Below, in pieces: positions 26,706 to 35,875 of a DNA stretch of 64,000 bases. Both the position numbers and the translations under genes were made by a program. A model generated the notes under the pieces. That model searched no databases and was not told where the DNA came from. It saw nothing but the letters and a program-made list of their open reading frames with translations. The stretch is from Clostridia bacterium (GTDB lineage: Bacteria; Bacillota; Clostridia; Lachnospirales; Anaerotignaceae). Numbering within the stretch: the stretch's first letter is position 1; every line of letters starts with the position of its first letter. The stretch spans positions 62,001 through 126,000 of the forward strand of contig JALCQR010000010.1 of assembly GCA_022651385.1 (NCBI GenBank). Reading direction: 5' to 3'.

Positions 26706-27188
26706 TTATTTCAGAGTCTTTTTTAAAATTTTACGCGCTTTATACAAATAACTTCGGATTGTAGAAGCAGGCTTTTCCAGTATCTCAGCTATCTCATTGC
26801 TGTCATATCCTTCATAATAATAAAGGTATACAACTGTTTTATATTTGTCCGGCAGCTGTAATACGGCATTGAGAGTTTCCTTTTCCTGTGAGCATATATC
26901 CTCTCTTTCACATTCACTTTCACATTTCTCAATGTTTTGTCTTTTCTGCCACCAGTGCTTTAAAATATTTTTGCAATGATTTGAAGCAGTTACTATTAAC
27001 CAGGCTTTCATATGTTCCGAGTTTTCAAACGTTTGTTTATGCTGCAGCAGTTTAAGGAAGGTTTCCTGGACAGCATCTTCTGTATCTGTTTTATTTTTCA
27101 TATAACTAAAACATATACGATAAACAGTATCAACATATTTTTCATATAAAGTATTAATGTCTTGCTGCTCAGTGATTTTTTCCGCCAT
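26706..27188 (-). CDS. ECF-type RNA polymerase sigma factor (160 aa)
   Basis: Sigma region 2 (LYEKYVDTVYRICFSYMKNKTDTEDAVQETFLKLL) and region 4 (LQLPDKYKTVVYLYYYEGYDSNEIAEILEKPASTIRSYLYKARKIL) with no regions 1 or 3, as in ECF sigmas. AAGGAGG precedes the ATG. A TATAAT lies near 27262-27267 on the minus strand with a poor -35. It probably works with the downstream membrane protein as its regulator; targets are not visible. Confidence 0.92.
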   Translation of the reverse strand: MAEKITEQQDINTLYEKYVDTVYRICFSYMKNKTDTEDAVQETFLKLLQHKQTFENSEHMKAWLIVTASNHCKNILKHWWQKRQNIEKCESECEREDICSQEKETLNAVLQLPDKYKTVVYLYYYEGYDSNEIAEILEKPASTIRSYLYKARKILKKTLK

Positions 27189-27404
27189 CTTATTGCCTCC
27201 TTACAATAGAGAAACAACTGAACATATGAATTTGTTGAAGCAAATTTACAATTATTTACATTATACTTTAAATTAGATTCATAAGTAAAAAGCAAACTCA
27301 CTTTAATCTTACAAAAACAGTAAGAATTTCTAAATAAGTATTCCCTCAAAATACAGTCTTGTGCTATACTTTGTATTAAAGAAATAAATCGGAGGGCATA
27401 AATA

Positions 27405-28127
27405 ATGAAGCATCAGCGACTTTTAAGCTATGTACGCCGCGCAGTCGACGATTATAAAATGATAAATGAGGGTGACAAAATTGCAATAGGTCTTTCCGGA
27501 GGAAAAGACAGCATGTGTCTTTTGTATGCACTTGCCGATTTGAGGCGCTTTTACCCAAATCATTTTGAGATAGAGGCAATAACGGTATCTCTCGGTTTTG
27601 ACGGAACTGATTTTTCTAAGATAACAAAAATATGCGAAAATCTTAATGTACGCCATTCAGTTTTAAACACGGATATAGGTCAGATTATATTTGAAGAAAG
27701 AAAAGAGTCAAATCCATGTTCTTTGTGTGCCAAAATGCGAAAAGGCGCTCTAAACGACAAGGCTCAGGAGCTTGGATGCAATAAAGTTGCTCTCGGGCAT
27801 AACCGTGATGATATTATTGAAACTTTTATTATGAGCCTTATATTTGAAGCAAGAATTAATACTTTTGCGCCTGTGTCGTTTCTTGACAGAAAACGGCTTT
27901 ATTCAATAAGGCCGCTTATGTATGTTCCCGAAAAAGAGACAAAAAGCTATGTATATAAAAACAATGTGCCTATTGTAAAAAATCCATGTCCGGCAAACGG
28001 AAATACAAAGCGTCAGGAAATAAAAGAGCTTATACATGATTTAAGTAAAAAATATGATAATCTTGACGGCAAAATTTTCAGTGCGATACAGCGTTCGAAT
28101 ATAAAAGGCTGGATAAAGGAGCGTTAA
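27405..28127 (+). CDS. TtcA-family tRNA thiolation PP-loop protein (240 aa)
   Basis: PP-loop ATPase with IAIGLSGGKDSMCLLYAL, a CxxC in NPCSLCAKMRKGAL and a third cysteine in KNPCPANGNTKRQEIKEL, the cysteine layout of TtcA (tRNA C32 2-thiolation), plus LGHNRDDIIETFIM. It is shorter than the E. coli protein and lacks clear extra domains. SD GGAGGG, spacing 10. An extended -10 (TGC then TATACT) precedes it. Three bases separate it from the recombinase gene, so ttcA-like, recombinase and Nudix genes form one transcript. Confidence 0.85.
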   Translation: MKHQRLLSYVRRAVDDYKMINEGDKIAIGLSGGKDSMCLLYALADLRRFYPNHFEIEAITVSLGFDGTDFSKITKICENLNVRHSVLNTDIGQIIFEERKESNPCSLCAKMRKGALNDKAQELGCNKVALGHNRDDIIETFIMSLIFEARINTFAPVSFLDRKRLYSIRPLMYVPEKETKSYVYKNNVPIVKNPCPANGNTKRQEIKELIHDLSKKYDNLDGKIFSAIQRSNIKGWIKER

Positions 28128-28130
28128 GAA

Positions 28131-29192
28131 ATGGCTCAAAATTTTTATGATGAAGAAAAACAAAAAGGCCTTATAAAATTAAGACGTATACTGGATGATT
28201 TGCCGGCTTTTACGTCAAGTTTTTTCAGAAGCCTCGGTCAGAATACTACAACAAAAACAAGGATAAACTATGCTTATGACTTAAGGCTTTTTTTCAGATA
28301 TCTAATTGACAACCATCCTTATTTTGCAAAAATGAGTATTGATAAAATAAATGTTAATGACCTCGACGAGATATCTACGGAAGATATAGACTTGTTTTTG
28401 GATTTTGTATCTTCTTATCAGAAGGAAAATGAAAAAGGCACTACATTAGAAGTCCAAAACGATGAAAAGGGAAAAGCCCGCAAACTTGCCGCAATAAGAA
28501 GCATGTATAAGTTTTATATTAAAAGAAAGGCAATAACAAAAAATCCGGCAGCTATTGTGGATGCACCGAAAATACATGACAAAAACATAATTCGGCTTGA
28601 ACCAAATGAGACTGCGGACCTTCTTGACGAAGTGGAATTCGGAAATGACCTTACAGACCATCAGAAATTTTTCCATGAAAAAACAAAACTTCGCGATCTT
28701 GCAATTGTAACAACACTTGTCGGTACCGGAATGCGTGTAAGTGAATGTGTTGGAATAAATCTTGATGACATAGATTTTCAGATAAACGGAGTGAGAGTCA
28801 CACGAAAAGGCGGAAACCAATCGGTGCTTTATTTCGGCGACGAAGTTGCGGAAGCACTTAAAGCCTATATTGAAGAGAGAAAAGACTCCGTTGTAAAGCC
28901 CGGAAATGAAAACGCGCTTTTTTTGTCACTTCAGGGAAAACGCATTACGACACGCTCAGTGCAGCTTCTTGTTAAGAAGTATTCTCAGGTATCTGTTAAA
29001 CTCAAAAAAATAACACCTCATAAACTCAGGAGTACATATGGTACAAGCCTTTATCAGGAAACAGGCGATATTTATCTTGTAGCCGATGTTTTGGGCCATA
29101 GCGATGTAAACACAACACGTAAACATTATGCTAAACTTGAAGAAGGAAGACGCCAAAGTGCGCCTAAATATATTCATTTGAGAAAGGATTAA
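28131..29192 (+). CDS. Tyrosine recombinase, XerS-like (353 aa)
   Basis: N-terminal SAM-like DNA-binding domain (TTKTRINYAYDLRLFFRYLI) and a C-terminal catalytic domain with Arg in GTGMRVSECVG, Lys in VTRKGGN, HKLRSTYGTSLY (H-x2-R), His in LGHSDVNTTRKHYA and the Tyr nucleophile in HYA. The length and the linker around KFFHEKTKLRDLAI recall the single-recombinase XerS of streptococci. Its place in a core-gene operon, not beside att sites or phage genes, suggests chromosome-dimer resolution rather than an integrase, but no dif-like site was identified in the window. Confidence 0.85.
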   Translation: MAQNFYDEEKQKGLIKLRRILDDLPAFTSSFFRSLGQNTTTKTRINYAYDLRLFFRYLIDNHPYFAKMSIDKINVNDLDEISTEDIDLFLDFVSSYQKENEKGTTLEVQNDEKGKARKLAAIRSMYKFYIKRKAITKNPAAIVDAPKIHDKNIIRLEPNETADLLDEVEFGNDLTDHQKFFHEKTKLRDLAIVTTLVGTGMRVSECVGINLDDIDFQINGVRVTRKGGNQSVLYFGDEVAEALKAYIEERKDSVVKPGNENALFLSLQGKRITTRSVQLLVKKYSQVSVKLKKITPHKLRSTYGTSLYQETGDIYLVADVLGHSDVNTTRKHYAKLEEGRRQSAPKYIHLRKD

Positions 29193-29197
29193 AAAAT

Positions 29198-29839
29198 ATG
29201 CCATTTTTCGAAGAAGCAGAAAAAGTAATTAAAAACAGACCTGTGTGCCCAGAGGGCCGAAATACTCCAACCGCAGTATTAATACCGCTTTTTAATGACA
29301 GCTCCGACGGCCATATTAAAGTAATGCTTACCCAAAGAGCCCTTGACCTTGACCGCCAGCCCGGAGATTTTTGTTTCCCGGGGGGACATTCCGAAAATGG
29401 CGAAACATCAAAACAAACTGCTTTAAGAGAAACATTCGAGGAAACTGGAATATATCCTAAAGACGTAAAAATACTTGGGCATACAGATTTCATTGTTTCG
29501 GCATTCGGTGCATTTGTAATGCCGTACATAGGAAAGGTTAAAGAATCTTCTATGAGAAGTCTTAATCTAAGCCGCGACGAAGTGGAAAAGGCAATATTTG
29601 TACCATTAAAATTCTTTATGGATACTACTCCGGAAATGTATGCTATCGAGATGAAAAATGTATTTCCCGCCGATTTTCCGTTTGATAAAATATATGGCGG
29701 AAAAGATTATCAGTGGAGAAAATCAATTATGGAAGAGTATTTTTATGAGTATAAAGGCGACGTCATATGGGGAATAACGGCCAGAATGATTAAAAATTTA
29801 TGTGAAATATTAAGAAATACCGATATTAAATTTAATTAA
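29198..29839 (+). CDS. Nudix hydrolase, CoA pyrophosphatase type (213 aa)
   Basis: Nudix box GHSENGETSKQTALRETFEETGI fits G-x5-E-x7-RE-x2-EE-x-G. Just before it, MLTQRALDLDRQPGDFCFPGG fits the CoAse motif (LLTxRS ... FPGG), so the likely reaction is hydrolysis of CoA or acyl-CoA to 3',5'-ADP and phosphopantetheine. It starts 5 bp after the recombinase and ends the operon at a strong terminator. Confidence 0.88.
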   Translation: MPFFEEAEKVIKNRPVCPEGRNTPTAVLIPLFNDSSDGHIKVMLTQRALDLDRQPGDFCFPGGHSENGETSKQTALRETFEETGIYPKDVKILGHTDFIVSAFGAFVMPYIGKVKESSMRSLNLSRDEVEKAIFVPLKFFMDTTPEMYAIEMKNVFPADFPFDKIYGGKDYQWRKSIMEEYFYEYKGDVIWGITARMIKNLCEILRNTDIKFN

Positions 29840-29853
29840 TGTTTTAAGGCACT

Positions 29854-29895
29854 AAAAAAGACGGAACAAAAGTTCCGCCGTTTTTATTTTTATAT
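29854..29895. terminator. Bidirectional terminator between the Nudix gene and mgl
   Basis: ACGGAAC-aaaa-GTTCCG with a bulged extension to CGT, flanked by A6 on the left and T5 on the right. Confidence 0.85.
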
Positions 29896-29897
29896 TA

Positions 29898-31094
29898 TCA
29901 GATTTGGTCAAGAGCCTGTTTAATGTCTGCAACGATATCTTCACCGTTTTCAAGACCGATTGAAAGTCTTACAAGACCTTCTGAAATTCCTGCCTCAGCA
30001 AGTTCGGCAGCCGAATATGTTGAATGTGTCATTGAAGCCGGATGCTCAACAAGTGTTTCAGCATCTCCGAGGCTTACAGCTATTGTACAAAGCTTAAGAG
30101 CATTGCAGAACTTCATGCCAGCAGCTTTGCCGCCCTTTACCTCAAATGACATCATAGCTCCAAATCCTCTTTTCATCTGTTTTGCAGCTACATTATGATT
30201 TGGATGGCTTTCAAGGCCAGGATAGTAAACCTTTGTAACCTTATCACTCTTGTCGAGGAATTCAGCAACAAGTTTTGCATTTTCAAAATGACGTTGCATT
30301 CTGAGCTCAAATGTCTTAAGGCCTCTCATAATATAGAAAGCTTCCTGTGGTCCAAGAACGGCTCCTGTCATATCTTTAATGCCGACAAGTTTAACCTGTG
30401 ATATAAGTTCAGCTGAACCTGCAACGAATCCGGCTATAACATCGCCGTGGCCGTTGATATATTTTGTAGCTGAATGAACAACAACATCACATCCGAGTGA
30501 AAGAGGCTGCTGTGTATAAGGAGTAGCAAATGTGTTATCGCATATTACTTTAATGTCTTTATTATATGCGTGTACTGTTTTTGCAATAAGCTCAAGGTCG
30601 GCTATTTTAAGGTTTGGATTAGCCGGTGTCTCAAGATATACGATACATGTGTTTTCTTTAAGATTTGCTTTAACCTGCTCAATATCCGATGTATCAATAA
30701 ATTTGACTTCAACGCCGTATTTTGATATGCCGTGAGCAAGGAAAGAAAATGTACAGCCGTAAAGAGTCTTATCGGCAATAATTTGTTTGCCTGCTGATGC
30801 TATTGACCAAATGGCTGATGTTATAGCGCCTATGCCTGATGCTGTGGCAGCTGCTGCCTCTGCACCTTCAAGAGCTGCAACTTTTTTCTCAACAACTGCT
30901 GTTGTAGGGTTGCCGAGACGTGTGTAAACAAACCCGTCCTCTTGTCCGGCAAATTTTCTGCCGCCCTCTTCACATGTATCAAAATAAAATGTTGATGACT
31001 GATAGATTGGCATTGTAAGAGCATGATACTGGGTATCTCTCATATTACCGGTATGTATTGCCATTGTGCTGATTCCGATGTTCTTATCTGTCAT
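29898..31094 (-). CDS. mgl: Methionine gamma-lyase (398 aa)
   Basis: Cys/Met metabolism PLP enzyme (fold type I). PLP lysine in VVHSATKYINGHGDVIAG; the active-site TLYGCTFSFLAHG carries the Cys that marks methionine gamma-lyase and is absent from most cystathionine enzymes. Expected products are methanethiol, ammonia and 2-oxobutyrate. AGAAGGAG precedes the ATG. Divergent from an NhaC-type antiporter, with a LysR gene beyond; the shared intergenic region holds repeats that could be its operator. Confidence 0.9.
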   Translation of the reverse strand: MTDKNIGISTMAIHTGNMRDTQYHALTMPIYQSSTFYFDTCEEGGRKFAGQEDGFVYTRLGNPTTAVVEKKVAALEGAEAAAATASGIGAITSAIWSIASAGKQIIADKTLYGCTFSFLAHGISKYGVEVKFIDTSDIEQVKANLKENTCIVYLETPANPNLKIADLELIAKTVHAYNKDIKVICDNTFATPYTQQPLSLGCDVVVHSATKYINGHGDVIAGFVAGSAELISQVKLVGIKDMTGAVLGPQEAFYIMRGLKTFELRMQRHFENAKLVAEFLDKSDKVTKVYYPGLESHPNHNVAAKQMKRGFGAMMSFEVKGGKAAGMKFCNALKLCTIAVSLGDAETLVEHPASMTHSTYSAAELAEAGISEGLVRLSIGLENGEDIVADIKQALDQI

Positions 31095-31517
31095 AATATA
31101 CCACTCCTTCTCATAAATGCTAAATTTCCTTTACCATGTTTACCTTTTTCTTCATGACTAAACTTTAACACATTTTTTTACAAAAGTGTTAATATCCAAA
31201 ACTCATATCTGGCTATATGCAAAACCGATAACAATAATAAACATATTTTCATCAGATACTTAAACATTTATGTATTTTAATTTTTTTTATTATATATAAA
31301 ACCGATAACTAACTATCGTTTTTCTGTATTAACATTACTTTCTTTCAGTATGATATTATATATTTAGCAGAAATAATATTCAATTTCATGATTGAAAGAA
31401 TTATTTTTTAATTGTCCGAAATTTAACAAGCAAAGGAGGTACTGCCATATATAAATAAACGTTTTTTTATTGAAAGTAGGCATAATAGGTTATTTTTTAG
31501 GGAAAGAAGGCATAATT
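31095..31517. promoter_or_regulatory. mgl / antiporter divergent intergenic region with paired 12-bp repeats
   Basis: Contains a 12-bp direct repeat aaaaccgataac at 31221-31232 and 31298-31309, a CGATA-N6-TATCG dyad overlapping the second copy (31303-31318), and a TTAACAC...GTGTTAA inverted repeat near 31167-31194. An AAAGGAGGT at about 31434-31442 is not followed by a usable start. No riboswitch consensus was recognised. Confidence 0.55.
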
Positions 31518-32879
31518 ATGACTGAACAAAATAACAAATCTAAAGGTAGTGCACTAATACCGTTTCTTGTGTTCATAGTAGTATACCTTGGCACAGGAAT
31601 TATTCTCACAATTCAGGGCGTCGATATGGCATTTTATCAGCTTCCTCTTCCAATTGCTGTACTTTGCGGCGTAGTTGTTGCATTTTTCATGACAAGCGGG
31701 CCGATAAATAAGCGCTTCACAATTTTTATGAACGGATGCGGCCAGGAAGATATCCTTACAATGTGCTTTATTTATCTTTTCGCAGGTGGTTTTGCAACTG
31801 TTGCCAAAGCGATGGGCGGTGTTGATGCCACAGCAAATCTTGGCCTTTCAGTAATACCGGCGCAATACATAGCAGCCGGAATATTTGTTATTTCAGCTTT
31901 CTTAGGTATTTCAACCGGTACATCAATGGGTACAATAGGTGCAATAGGGCCTATTGCAATAGCAACAGCCGACAAAGCAGGCCTTAATCTTGCTCTTGTA
32001 TTAGGAGCCGTAGTAGGCGGTGCCATATTCGGCGATAACCTTTCAGTAATAAGTGATACAACAATTGCTGCAACAAGAACACAAGGAGTTGAGATGAGAG
32101 ATAAATTCCGTGTAAACTTTCTCATTGCACTTCCTGCCGCTATTGTAGCATTTGTTTTACTTCTAATTTTCGGAAGACCGGATACGGTAATTCCTCTTGA
32201 GTCTCTCGATTTTAATATTATAAAAGTTATACCATACATCGCTGTTCTTGTACTTGCTCTTGCTGGACTTAATGTTTTTATTACTCTGGGCATAGGTACT
32301 TTGCTTGCAGGAATAATCGGTCTTGCCACAGGCAGCTTCGGCGTTATAGAATTTACCAGCAATATATATAATGGATATGCAGGCATGTTAGACATTTTTA
32401 TAGGTTCTCTTTGGATGGGCGGTCTTTCCGCAATGGTTACATATAACGGCGGTATAAATTGGATGCTTGAAAAAATACAAGGTTTTATAAAAACCGAAAA
32501 ATCTGCTGAAATCGGCATTGCAGCTCTGGCATCCGTAACTGACTGTGCAACAGCAAATAATACAGTTGCTATAATCGTTTCAGGACCTATCGCTAAAAAT
32601 CTCTGTGCAAAATTTAAAGTCGACCCAAGAAAATCAGCATCACTTCTTGATATATGGTCTTGTATATTTCAGGGAATAATGCCATATGCAGCACAGGTAA
32701 TACTTGCATGTTCGCTTACCAACGGCCTTGTTAGCCCTGTTGAGCTTGTTCCATATTCATGGTACCAGTTAATTTTAGCAGTGTTTGCGATAATCGCAAT
32801 ATTTATACCTTATTCTGACAAAGTAATTAGAAACAGGCCTTGGGATTTCGAAAAATGGGTACCAACTGAAAACAAATAA
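31518..32879 (+). CDS. NhaC-family Na+/H+ antiporter-like transporter (453 aa)
   Basis: About eleven hydrophobic helices with the NhaC/ArsB-like re-entrant motifs GTSMGTIGAIGPIAIA and GAIFGDNLSVISDTTIAA, and a later LASVTDCATANNTVAIIVSGP. Known relatives exchange Na+ for H+ or amine/amino-acid substrates, so export or uptake of a methionine-related compound is an alternative given mgl next door. Start at 31518 follows GAAGG by 7 bases; a TTG 16 codons upstream lacks a ribosome site. Ends at a strong hairpin. Confidence 0.82.
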   Translation: MTEQNNKSKGSALIPFLVFIVVYLGTGIILTIQGVDMAFYQLPLPIAVLCGVVVAFFMTSGPINKRFTIFMNGCGQEDILTMCFIYLFAGGFATVAKAMGGVDATANLGLSVIPAQYIAAGIFVISAFLGISTGTSMGTIGAIGPIAIATADKAGLNLALVLGAVVGGAIFGDNLSVISDTTIAATRTQGVEMRDKFRVNFLIALPAAIVAFVLLLIFGRPDTVIPLESLDFNIIKVIPYIAVLVLALAGLNVFITLGIGTLLAGIIGLATGSFGVIEFTSNIYNGYAGMLDIFIGSLWMGGLSAMVTYNGGINWMLEKIQGFIKTEKSAEIGIAALASVTDCATANNTVAIIVSGPIAKNLCAKFKVDPRKSASLLDIWSCIFQGIMPYAAQVILACSLTNGLVSPVELVPYSWYQLILAVFAIIAIFIPYSDKVIRNRPWDFEKWVPTENK

Positions 32880-32914
32880 CTATATTTGATATCTCATTAA
32901 TACTACAATTCCCC

Positions 32915-32954
32915 AAAAATGCAGAGCATACCCGTTATATGCTCTGCATTTTTC
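32915..32954. terminator. Bidirectional terminator between the antiporter and the LysR gene
   Basis: 13-bp stem aatgcagagcata / tatgctctgcatt with 7-base loop, A5 on one side and T5 on the other. Confidence 0.9.
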
Positions 32955-32985
32955 CATATTACTATATGAAATTAAATCCGTGGTT

Positions 32986-33906
32986 TCATACTATGTCCTT
33001 CATAATATCATTTAAAATTTCAATAAATCTGTTTGCTTCTTTTTTTAATTTTTTCTTTTTAAGTTTTATCCAGCCGAGGCGCATATATTCTATGTCATCG
33101 GCAATAGGAACAGATATTATACGCTCGTCATAATAGCCATCAGGCAGTATACCGCTACCTACTGAAAATGCATTGCTGTTTGCCAATATATTGTAGCAAG
33201 ATGCCCTGTCTGATACATAAACTACCTTTTTAAAATCAAGATTCTTATACAATACTGCTTCCTCTGAAAAATTCGGTGATTGAATATTTTTCTTAGTAAA
33301 TACGAGATACGGATATTTTTTAAGTTCTTCAATATGTATTGTCTCATGCGAGGCAAGAGGATGCCCTGCCGAAAAGAAAACCCTCGGCCTTATTCTTTTT
33401 ATCTCATTAAACTCAATATCCTCCCCAAGAAGTATTCTGTTCATAAATTTTTCAGTAGTGTCCGAGAGAAATATAACACCACAGTCACTTTTTCCGCTGC
33501 CGGTATTTTCAATAACTCTGTCCATTGTTGTTTCCTGAAACGCCAATTGAAAAGAACCGCTTTTAGTTTCATTCATAAGCTGAACAAAAGCTTTTGCGCA
33601 AAACGGATATCTTTGAGATGAAATATTAACTCTCGCTGTGTTTTTATGAGTTTTCTCACTGTAGAATTTTTCAATTCTTTTCTGCTGCTCAACAATAGGC
33701 CGTATACCCGCTATAAATTCGCGGCCGTCACTTGTAAGAGAAATTCCCCTATTACATCGCAAAAATATTTTTATACCCAATTCTTTTTCAAGCTCACTTA
33801 TGGAGCTGCTTAAATTCGACTGTGATACAAACAAATTTTGTGCTGCTCTGTTTATAGAACCGCAGTCATTAACCTCGCAGACATAATTAAGCTGTAAAAA
33901 CGTCAT
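32986..33906 (-). CDS. LysR-family transcriptional regulator (306 aa)
   Basis: N-terminal winged helix (CGSINRAAQNLFVSQSNLSSSISELEKELGIKIFLR) and a C-terminal periplasmic-binding-type co-inducer domain. Start at 33906 follows GGGGAGGTG by 5 bases. Its position beside mgl and the antiporter suggests it controls them (inference), since neither has another regulator and their shared intergenic region contains dyads. It is separated from larA by a strong terminator, so it is transcribed from its own promoter, which must lie in the ~50 bp before it. Confidence 0.9.
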   Translation of the reverse strand: MTFLQLNYVCEVNDCGSINRAAQNLFVSQSNLSSSISELEKELGIKIFLRCNRGISLTSDGREFIAGIRPIVEQQKRIEKFYSEKTHKNTARVNISSQRYPFCAKAFVQLMNETKSGSFQLAFQETTMDRVIENTGSGKSDCGVIFLSDTTEKFMNRILLGEDIEFNEIKRIRPRVFFSAGHPLASHETIHIEELKKYPYLVFTKKNIQSPNFSEEAVLYKNLDFKKVVYVSDRASCYNILANSNAFSVGSGILPDGYYDERIISVPIADDIEYMRLGWIKLKKKKLKKEANRFIEILNDIMKDIV

Positions 33907-33933
33907 CCAAACACCTCCCCAAAATAAATGTCT

Positions 33934-33964
33934 TAAAAAAGGCCGTACCAAAAAGGTACGACCT
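33934..33964 (-). terminator. Rho-independent terminator after larA
   Basis: Minus strand AGGTCGTACC-TTTTT-GGTACGGCCT, 10-bp stem with one G-T pair, followed by T5. Confidence 0.9.
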
Positions 33965-34040
33965 GGCAGTTATAAAATATATTGTCTGTAAATCAGAAAC
34001 CGTTAATCGTTCCTATTTTATATCAATATCTTTTCTTTTT

Positions 34041-35339
34041 TTAAAGTTCCATACTTGCCATTGTGTTTGCAGCATAAGGCATTATATATGCAGACATTTT
34101 ATCTTTGCCTGTAATTTTCTTTGCAAGAGCAATTGCGTCGTTAACAGTCGGAGCCGTAAGAATATCTGTCTTGGCAAAATTTTCAGGCTTCATGCTTGAT
34201 ACAAGTATCAGATGCAGCTGAGTTGCAACCTCAAAAAGACGGAACCCTACAAAACGGCCTATGCCGTAATTATCTCTAAGATATACTTCTCTGTCAACCA
34301 TATTGTCAAATTCATAGGCAAATTTTTCAGTATCAGGATTTCCGAATTTTTCACGGCATTCGGACACAAGTATAAGTACGCCTTCTTTTGGCTTAACGGC
34401 ACCTACAGCATTAAATATAGGTTTTACGCCCTGATAGAAGCTTATATCCTTTGGATATCCGCAGCCCGAAGCAATAACAAGGTCTGCCTGTTTGTCAATC
34501 TTAACTCCGTCAATTTTCTTGACAAGTGCTGCCGCAGCCTCATGAGCTTTTATAACGTCGCCGGCAAAGCACTGAGCAATTTTTTGAGTGCTGTCTACAA
34601 CAGAGTTGACAATAAATGAGATTTTAGCAAATTTAGCTGCTTCAACCATATCGGCATGAATAGGATTTCTGTCATCAGCTATGCCGTTTGCACATGTCTC
34701 AACAGCACCGCTTCCGGCAGGTCCCGGTTTAAAATACATCTTATGGTTATATTCGATTGTAGAACGGCTTGAAATACCAGGAAGCACTGTTTTTCTGCCG
34801 CCGCCGAATCCTGCAAGGAAATGGAATACAACTCCTCCTACAAGTATTCTGTGATCATACTTCATAGCATGTGCATTAACCTGCATTACATTGCCTCTTG
34901 ATGAAACACCTGTCTGTACAACTTCGCCGTCACAAAGATGATTTTCAATTTTAATTCTCTTGTAAAGATCCTCACCTATAAGAGCTTTAAAATCAGCTTC
35001 TTCCTGAAGTCTGTGAGTACCAACAGCAGCAATAAAAAGCATATCCTCATCTTTAACGCCTATTTTGTTAAGCTTTTCCACAAGTATGTGGCAAATCACA
35101 GCCGGTCTTGCCCATAATCTCGTAACATCAGGAACAACTATACATACTGTTTGTCCGGGTTTCACAATTTCCTCAAGCTTTGGACAGCCTATAGGATTTT
35201 CAATAGCTTTTCTAATTATCTCTTCTTCTGAAAGTTTTGGAAGATCTATTTTTGAAGGCTCAAGCACCTTTATAACATCTTCCTGTGGATATTCAAAATC
35301 CACTGTTCCGTCTCCATACTTAAAAGTATATACTGCCAT
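34041..35339 (-). CDS. larA: LarA-family nickel-pincer lactate racemase homologue (432 aa)
   Basis: DUF2088/LarA fold. The catalytic and cofactor residues of Lactobacillus LarA are present with an offset of one: H109 (GTHR), H173 (VFHFLAGFGGGRK), K183 and H199 (IEYNHK). The enzyme racemises lactate or, in many homologues, other 2-hydroxyacids, using the nickel-pincer nucleotide cofactor made by LarB, LarC and LarE, none of which is in the window. It is a single-gene unit with its own promoter and terminator. Substrate is therefore best left as a short 2-hydroxyacid. Confidence 0.85.
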   Translation of the reverse strand: MAVYTFKYGDGTVDFEYPQEDVIKVLEPSKIDLPKLSEEEIIRKAIENPIGCPKLEEIVKPGQTVCIVVPDVTRLWARPAVICHILVEKLNKIGVKDEDMLFIAAVGTHRLQEEADFKALIGEDLYKRIKIENHLCDGEVVQTGVSSRGNVMQVNAHAMKYDHRILVGGVVFHFLAGFGGGRKTVLPGISSRSTIEYNHKMYFKPGPAGSGAVETCANGIADDRNPIHADMVEAAKFAKISFIVNSVVDSTQKIAQCFAGDVIKAHEAAAALVKKIDGVKIDKQADLVIASGCGYPKDISFYQGVKPIFNAVGAVKPKEGVLILVSECREKFGNPDTEKFAYEFDNMVDREVYLRDNYGIGRFVGFRLFEVATQLHLILVSSMKPENFAKTDILTAPTVNDAIALAKKITGKDKMSAYIMPYAANTMASMEL

Positions 35340-35875
35340 ACAGTTTATGTTCCCTCCTTAAAATAATAAACAACTACTGTTGTCTTAAACTTCGTTACTA
35401 TAAAGCTTTACAATTAATTTTATCATTTAAGGTCATAATTGTCAACAATGATGAATCTTTCCGTCTGCCGCTTGTGAAAAAACACATATATTTATACATG
35501 TAAAATTTTATTAGCATATTTAATTATTAGCATACTACAAATTTTTATGTATAAAAGCATCATTTTTTGTCGAATATTTTTTAACTAATAAGAACTTGCT
35601 CCAAACAAAGTATCAAAAAAATAAAATTATATATTAAATATTATTGAACAATTTTATTTATGTTTTTTATTCCTGTATGTACGAGTTTTTTAATTTTAAA
35701 ATCATTATAATCTAAAATAGCAAAAAATACAATATTGAATGAATTTTTTTACACTGCAATTTAGTTTTTATAATTAAACCTTATAACGTTTTTTAGGCAT
35801 TTTTGCAATTTTTCTTTTATTCCTGCCACTTTTATGATAGAATCTTAAAAATATATTAAATGAAGGTGTATACTT
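35340..35875. promoter_or_regulatory. larA promoter and long AT-rich spacer
   Basis: Minus strand TTGACA (35445-35440), 17-bp spacer, TAAAAT (35422-35417) drives larA. From about 35460 to 35860 the spacer is extremely AT-rich with scattered TATA-like words and no ORF, repeat or RNA motif that I can support. A TAGAAT about 35 bp before the next gene may be its -10. Confidence 0.7.

Noticed and set aside
31434-31442. Strong AAAGGAGGT with no gene behind it
   Set aside because: No ATG, GTG or TTG at a usable distance; the antiporter has its own GAAGG site further down. Could be chance or a relic.
31095-31517. SAM riboswitch before the methionine lyase
   Set aside because: None of the conserved S-box or SAM-II style core words is present on either strand; repeats there look like protein operators.
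31772-32518. 248-codon ORF on the minus strand, antisense to the antiporter
   Set aside because: It lacks a ribosome site and any recognisable protein pattern; codon use in the membrane gene on the other strand explains it.
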